Below, piece after piece: positions 58,652 through 64,000 of a stretch of 64,000 bases of DNA (the first letter of the stretch is position 1; every line of letters begins with the position of its first letter). Origin of the DNA: Lojkania enalia (taxonomy: Eukaryota > Ascomycota > Dothideomycetes > Pleosporales); assembly GCA_010094045.1 (NCBI GenBank), contig ML986581.1, positions 310,001-374,000 of the forward strand, read 5' to 3'. The notes beneath the pieces were generated by a model, which had not been told where the DNA came from, searched no databases, and saw only the letters and a program-made list of their open reading frames with translations. A program made the translations under genes and the position numbers.

Positions 58652-58907
58652 TAGTTTTGCGTTATACTGCCATTTTATTTATAACAGATATTCGTTCATA
58701 ATATAAGACACATATTACTTTCTAAGAATTGTACATGTACATAACAAGTATACATCAAAAGAGTCACTCTAAAGCCCGATTTAGAAGGAGTTGATGCTTT
58801 GAATTGGTATCATCTAGAAAGATATAGACATCAATCGAACATTCACGATTAGAATGTTCTGTCAAGATGTATACGTGCCTAAACCATTCGGTAGTTATGA
58901 TTAGGGG
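58652..58907. other. Short intergenic stretch
   Basis: About 250 bases of AT-rich sequence, likely the 3' region of the BTB gene remnant. Nothing else is seen. Confidence 0.4.
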
Positions 58908-59831
58908 TCACAACTTAGCTTCCGAGTAATTGTGTTTCAAAGAAAAGATGCTTCCCGACGATAAGTATGTCCCCTGCGGAAGCTCAAGTGGGTGTGTCTT
59001 TGCAATGAATTCGGAAATTTTCTGACAGGTTTTGCACCGTGACTGTATCATTGGACAAAAGTTCTGAGTGAAGATCTCAATACTTCCACACACCTTGCAT
59101 GTAAACTTTCGTGCCGTTAATGTGCCCCGCTTACAAATATGTATAGCAAGGTCTGCGCCTAGCATCGGAAACCTTGTTGCCAATTCCTCCCAATTGTTGT
59201 CACTACTGGCATGATCGCCCATTCCATCTTCAAGAATTGCACGAGCAAGTACACGCCCAAGGCTTGAATTTGAATTTGGATAGTCTTTGTATTGAGACTC
59301 AATCACGGATCGGGCCACATCAAAGTCGAGAGACTTTCCGTCGATTGTGGAATAGAAATCGTCTGCGGCTAAAGGAAAGATTCGCTTGATTTCGTACTTG
59401 TCAGCGAGATTGGAAAGTTAAATCGGAAGAATTATACGCCTCTTGAGATTTCCACCGAACAGTTTCTCATGTGCTACCTTGTCGTAGGTAGCTGTGTATG
59501 CGAAGTTGAGCATGACCTCGAAGAGATTGGGGTCATCATCATGAAATTCTACAATGGGCTCGGTAGCTTCCTATAAAATATTAGCTGAATGCGATTTAAT
59601 TCTAGGTCCTAAAAAATACCTTGAAGTTTCCTGTGAAGGCATTTTTGAAGAAGCGGGATTGGCCACACAAGATCTGACGATGAGCGATGTACTCCCGAGC
59701 CTGACCGTTGTAGACTTGACGAATTTTAACATCGGAACGAGTGGGATCATTGAACAATCTGAGAGCGAAGGAAAAGTTAGAATATGGTATGAAGCCCCAA
59801 CATCTAGCTGGCGCAAGTATACTCACGACAT
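58908..59831 (-). pseudogene. BTB/POZ-domain protein gene with a premature stop
   Basis: Three frame-consistent exons, 59831-59827, 59758-59620 and 59570-58908, would give 268 aa. They are interrupted by a TAA (59418-59420, reading strand) near codon 99. A BTB domain is seen: LFNDPTRSDVKI, then AHRQILCGQSRFFKNAF, then DDPNLFEVMLNFAYTATY. After the stop the text continues in frame with NLADKYEIKRIF and a C-terminal part carrying CxxC pairs (TCKVCG and RCKTCQ). The stop sits where related proteins usually have a residue of the LSNLADKY segment. BTB proteins dimerise and often recruit Cul3 ubiquitin ligases. The start exon is very short and uncertain. A tandem second copy lies upstream on the same strand. 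Confidence 0.7.
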
Positions 59832-60159
59832 TGCTGTATCGAGCCTCTGCTATTGCGCTGAGTCTTACGAGCCTTCCGAGCGGATCACTTTTGGCCCTAT
59901 TGTTGTTGTTGAAGGAAAAAGAAGAGGAGCCTAGGCCGGCGAGGTAGCTTCTTATTAAATGGCGCTTTCGAGGCTTAAACCTTTTCGCATTAGCGCGGAT
60001 GCAGACTGTGAAGGAAATTTTGGCGATGAAACATGGTCGTTCTTTCACTAATGCTTGAATAAAATTTAGAAGGAATCGAACATCACCGACCAAATAGGAA
60101 AACTGAATGAATTTGAATCATTTCCCTCAACCCAATCGCCTAATATTCTATCCCCAAAA

Positions 60160-60800
60160 CTAGTATACTCCATGTTTGTCTCGTGTCAAGCTGATAATCA
60201 CCAAAGCTTTCCGTCTTTGTTGACTCGCATAGAACATGTTAGCACCGAAGTCCGGATATTTGTCGGCAAGCTTCTCGCAAACTTCATTCCTGATAAAGAG
60301 TTTTCCGTCCTTTAAGATGAAGGATGTAGTTATACCCATTGTGCGGCGAGGATCAGCATAGTCTTTGTAATGCTCTCTGATAATATCTGTGTACTCCTCA
60401 ACGTAGAAGAAGTAAGGATCTTTATGCTTCTTCGTAAATACTTCAATGGCAAGAGCTCGAAGGCTCTCGATGCCATACTTATCCGCAAGAGAATATATAT
60501 TGATGGATTCCAACGCCAAGTCGTCTAGATAAGCAATAGTCGAGTCGAATTCTAGACTGTAGAGATAATTCTGAAATAAACTAGGGCATCGTCATACAGT
60601 TCGATGTTGTCTACTGCCTCCTATAATTAAGAAGTAATTATAACTTATCAAACTGTCAAGGCGCTTTTTCACTTTAAAGTTGCCGGTGTGCAATTCGAAA
60701 CCACTTGGAGTGAGCGTAAAGAACAGCCTTGTTAGCATAATATTAATTTGTAACACCGTTGTAAGCGCCGGATCTTAATATCAGACAATTGCGGATCATT
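60160..60800 (-). pseudogene. Second, more degraded BTB/POZ gene copy
   Basis: The minus strand holds an open 120-codon piece at 60519-60160 with NIYSLADKYGIESLRALAIE, followed by EYTDIIREHYKDYADP and a basic C-terminus. Upstream of it, EAVDNIELYDD and LYSLEFDSTIAYLDD lie in different frames, so a frameshift near 60570-60580 separates them. DIKIRRL and FELHTGNFK remnants occur around 60780-60680. The order matches a BTB domain followed by the linker seen in the copy at 58908. No intact start could be found. The two copies probably arose by tandem duplication, then decayed. Confidence 0.6.
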
Positions 60801-61437
60801 GAACAGTCAGCAAATTTAGTGAAAGTCTGAGGTCTGTTGGTTATGGTAAATGCCTCATGTTTGCTGGGCCCTAGGGCTTCACGTTGGCATGATGGAAGAT
60901 GGTTGTGTTAAGGGAGGGACAATTGTAGGTAAGAAGTAGGAGAAACCGATTCGAATAGGACAAAGAGTTCGACAAGGTAAGTGATGCGTGTTCTTATTCG
61001 TTAATCCTCTATCACCCTCAATTTCATAATCGTTACGTCATAAATTTTTGGGTGAAGGTAAACTACACGGGATGAACCTCTGCAAGAACGGTGGCTAGGA
61101 TAAGGCCTTTGGGACGGTGTAATCCGCGAGAGCGTGATGGGAGATGCGGCGTTGAGTCCAAATTGCGTCAACCAAAGTTCGAGTTTACAACATTCGCTCT
61201 AGAATTATTAATAGCATGTGCCGGGTTGAGAAATAATACAATAGATTGTTGAGAATGCCACTATATGTGTATGCTATATCCTTCTCTTGCCCATGTTGAA
61301 ATATGAAACGGGGTATCATCGTTGAGTTCTCTACCCTATGCGCCAATAACAAAGAAAAATGTGCCTGCGGGGTTGAATATTGGCAGTAAATCAAAACTCC
61401 CAAAGATACTTTCTCACACAATTATAGCAAAACGTTA
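60801..61437. other. Intergenic, no supported gene
   Basis: About 0.6 kb between the BTB remnant and the CAF16-like stop. Only short frames are present, and no repeat was seen. Confidence 0.45.
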
Positions 61438-62350
61438 CTAATGGCTCTTCTCTGCACCATACCCACCCTTTCCATCTAAATTCTCATACGTCTTTCCCTC
61501 GGTCCTATTAGCGTTCCTCGGACCTCTTTCATCTAGATCTTCCTGCAACCATCTCAAGACTAGCTCGCCGAGCTGGCTATTTCCAGTGCTGACCTGAGCA
61601 CTAGGATTAGACATGACGTTCAATTCCTCCATACTACCCCACTTCTTCACCTTGCCCAAGAACATATGAACTAGATGTGTCGGCCACGTCGCCAGATTAT
61701 CCAGAATATGTGTTGCATACACAATCGTACAAGGCCGCGTCTCGGTTTCCCGCTTCAAAAAGTTGAGGAAATTACTCCTCGAAAGTAGATCAAGGTCCAC
61801 GGTAATCTCGTCTAACAGCAGAATTGTCCACGGCTTTAACAACCCCATTGCTAACTGCACCCTCCTTCTCTCTCCATCGCTGACAGCGTGCATCCGCCAT
61901 GCAAGATCAATATCCAGAATTCTAACTAGCTCATCACGCCGCTCGGTATAGAAGTCGCCTCCAACAGAAGAAAGGAGGGTCGGGACATCGATATCGGTTC
62001 GGACGATAGGGTTTAGCACCCACTCTAGGCCGAGGTATGTTACGCCTTCCAGACCGAATTTGAAGGGGTCGACGCCGGCGATTGAGACTGTGTCGGCGGG
62101 AGCCATGCGTTTGCCAGAGAGGAGGCGGAGAAGGGTTGTCTTGCCAGCACCGTTTGCTAAAATATTTAAATTAGTACATATATCTTCATAGCATGTATAT
62201 TGTACACATACCTCCTATGAGTAGCGTCCTGCTTCCCGGCGGAAGATTGAGGAAAACATCTTTTAGACCTGTCGAACCGTCTGGAAAGGAGTAGCTCAGG
62301 CTCTTGACGTCAATTGAGGGAGCAATAGAAGTATCGACCTTTTGTGCCAT
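61438..62350 (-). CDS. CAF16: CAF16-like soluble ABC ATPase
   Basis: Two exons, 62350-62212 and 62156-61438, joined across a 55-nt intron give 285 aa. The junction creates Walker A GANGAGKT at ~46-53. Further on are a degenerate signature VSDGERRR and Walker B ILLLDEITVDLD, then a THILDN H-loop-like segment. There are no membrane segments: it is a single NBD of the non-transporter type. In yeast, Caf16 is a cytoplasmic/nuclear ABC ATPase linked to the CCR4-NOT and Mediator machinery, and length and motifs agree. Identification rests on motif order and the short C-terminal tail rich in Glu, Asp and Gly. It is divergent from the tRNA dimethylallyltransferase gene with ~200 bases between starts. 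The second-exon ATG at 62106 would omit the P-loop and is not the start. Confidence 0.82.
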
Positions 62351-62553
62351 TTCTGTAGACCCGCAATCCGTGCTGTGCCGTGAAATGCGGGCGACTCATA
62401 TTTTATACTTTTTTGAACAGTGGTATTAGGGCGTGGATGATGACAGCATACGAGCCACTAGTACCGAAGCGGAAGGCAACTCCCGAGTGACTTTTCGGCA
62501 CTTGGTTTTCACAAACGCTCACAACTATAGACCGATCCTGCATACACCAATGC
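62351..62553. promoter_or_regulatory. Short bidirectional promoter, CAF16-like and MOD5-like genes
   Basis: About 200 bases separate the two divergent start codons, so both 5' leaders and promoters must lie here. No TATA box or other specific element could be picked out with confidence. Confidence 0.5.
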
Positions 62554-64000
62554 ATGTATCGCGCAATAAGGAAATTTCTAAACTTGAAAATGTGCCGGGC
62601 GCCTATGAAGCCTTTGGTGGCTATTGTGGGCGCTACAGGGACTGGGAAATCCGATGTATGTTTTGAGTTTTGATAGTTTGACTCAAACGACGATGGAATA
62701 ATACTGATCACAATAGGTAGCTTGCGGTTGAATTGGCGCACTACTTCAACGGAGAGATTATTAATGGTGATGCTATGCAGCTCTATCATGGGTTGCCGGT
62801 TATTACAAATAAGATTCCTAAAGATGAGATGAGAGGCGTTCCGCATCATTTACTCGGCTGTATTGAGCTTGCGGAGGAAACGTGGACGGTGGGGAAATTT
62901 GTTAAGAATGCACTCGGAGTGGTAGGTCTCGAAATTTATTTCTGACTGCAGTGGCTTTGCGATGATTTGTTGAAAGATGCTGATAAGTCTAGATTGATGA
63001 GATTAGGAGTAGAGGGAAGCTACCCATTCTGGTTGGTGGCACGCATTATTATACACAGTCTCTGCTTTTCCAAGATCAGTTGGTAGACAAGTCGATGCTG
63101 GAAGTTAATGGAAATACAGAGACATTAAAGATTCTGGACAAGCCAACCGAGGTTATACTGGAGAAGTTGAAAGAGGTGGATCCGGTGATAGCGGAGCGAT
63201 GGCATCCCAACGAACGACGGAAAATCCAGCGGTCGCTAGAAATATATCTAAGGACGGGAAAAAGAGCTTCACAAATTTACGATGAGCAGAGAACAGAGCG
63301 AGAAATCTCGTTGAACGAAGACGACGCTGAGACAACGCAAAATGGGGCAAACGGATCAAGTCTGCGATTTCCCACGCTGCTTTTTTGGATACACGCACCG
63401 AAGGATATCCTTTGCCAGCGCCTAGATGCACGCATCATCAAAATGCTGGACCGAGGTCTTCTATCCGAAGTTGAAACGCTTACCAACTTCCGCACAACAT
63501 ATGAAACACGGACTGGGAAAGTTGTGGACCAAGGCCGTGGTATATGGGTCTCAATTGGCTATAAAGAGTTCCTTGAATACCATTCCGCGCTCAATGAGCC
63601 CTCAAGCAATGACAAAGACCTTCAGAAACTCAAGGCCGCAGCCATCGAGAAGACGCAAGCGGCAACCCGGCAATACGCCAAGCGCCAACTACGCTGGATT
63701 CGCACCAAGCTCCTAAACGCAGTCTTGAAAGCAGGACTGAAAAACAACGTGTTCCTCCTTGATGGCTCTGATCTCCCGAAATGGGAAGACTCGGTCCTCG
63801 AGCCCGCACGGTCAATTACGTCGCAATTCCTCTCCGGCACAAGCCTTCCAGAGCCTACTGGCCTATCTGACCTGGCAGCTGAGATGTTGACACCGAAGCG
63901 TGACTATGATCTAGGGCAACGACCTGATCTCTGGCAGAAGCGGGTTTGCGAAATGTGCGGGACGGTGACCGTAAATGAGAATGACTGGAATCTGCATATT
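62554..64000 (+). CDS. MOD5: tRNA dimethylallyltransferase (MOD5-like), partial at window end
   Basis: Exons 62554-62655, 62721-62921 and 62993 to beyond 64000 give 437 codons so far, in frame to the edge. The P-loop GATGTGKSD is at ~26-34 and continues across intron 1 to [21 protein letters not shown] is the substrate/DMAPP-binding loop typical of IPP transferases. [14 protein letters not shown] and [15 protein letters not shown] are further family signatures. Near the window end the zinc-finger start [14 protein letters not shown] appears, as in eukaryotic MOD5, which modifies A37 of tRNAs reading UNN codons in cytosol and mitochondria. The stop lies outside the window. The start at 62554 is the first ATG upstream of the P-loop; an inner Met 12 residues on is a possible alternative. 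Confidence 0.88.

Noticed and set aside
1..64000. CRISPR arrays, rRNA or tRNA genes
   Set aside because: No regularly spaced identical repeats, and no rRNA or tRNA-like sequence was recognised by eye. A tRNA scan would be needed to exclude tRNAs fully.

Overview
The window looks like a filamentous ascomycete (Pezizomycotina). Genes carry short GT-AG introns of about 45-100 nt, and the gene families are fungal: Zn2Cys6 regulator, Dal5-type permease, fungal F-box, fungal ubiquitin-like-domain protein and BBE-type oxidase. A transposon shows RIP-like decay. Several genes resemble those of Leotiomycetes as I remember them, but the class is inference. Splice junctions were placed by eye from consensus sites and frame continuity. 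Many apparent ORFs begin with TTG or GTG, so starts were reset to ATG.

1-2.9 kb: a small secreted cysteine-rich protein resembling fungal biotrophy-associated effectors (BAS2 type) converges on an F-box gene. 4.7-12.5 kb: a Dal5-type permease and an SDR diverge from an inverted-repeat-rich promoter, followed by a Zn2Cys6 regulator and a class II aldolase. This looks like a small catabolic cluster. 13.8-20.0 kb: a basic hypothetical protein, a PHD/C2H2 zinc-finger ORF and a ubiquitin-like-domain protein, all on the minus strand. The last two may be a single gene. 20.2 kb: a solo LTR with a perfect target duplication.

22.2-27.7 kb: a cytochrome P450 and an HMT1-type ABC transporter, both minus. 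30.1-33.4 kb: a zinc-finger/low-complexity protein and a LAMTOR1/Meh1-like Ragulator-EGO anchor. 34.3-39.4 kb: a giant Ser/Thr-rich secreted protein (about 1692 aa) with a PAN-like N-terminal part and a galactose-binding-like C-terminal domain. 39.4-50.3 kb is gene-poor; its only well-supported gene is a small conserved Cys-rich protein.

50.4-52.1 kb: an intact secreted FAD-linked oxidase. 52.4-60.8 kb: a graveyard with a decayed coiled-coil gene, a decayed Hsp70-like gene, a mutated Fot1/pogo transposon with clear TIRs, a second solo LTR inserted exactly at its edge, and two broken BTB/POZ genes. 61.4-64 kb returns to housekeeping genes: a CAF16-like ABC ATPase and, divergently, tRNA dimethylallyltransferase (MOD5-like), cut by the window end.
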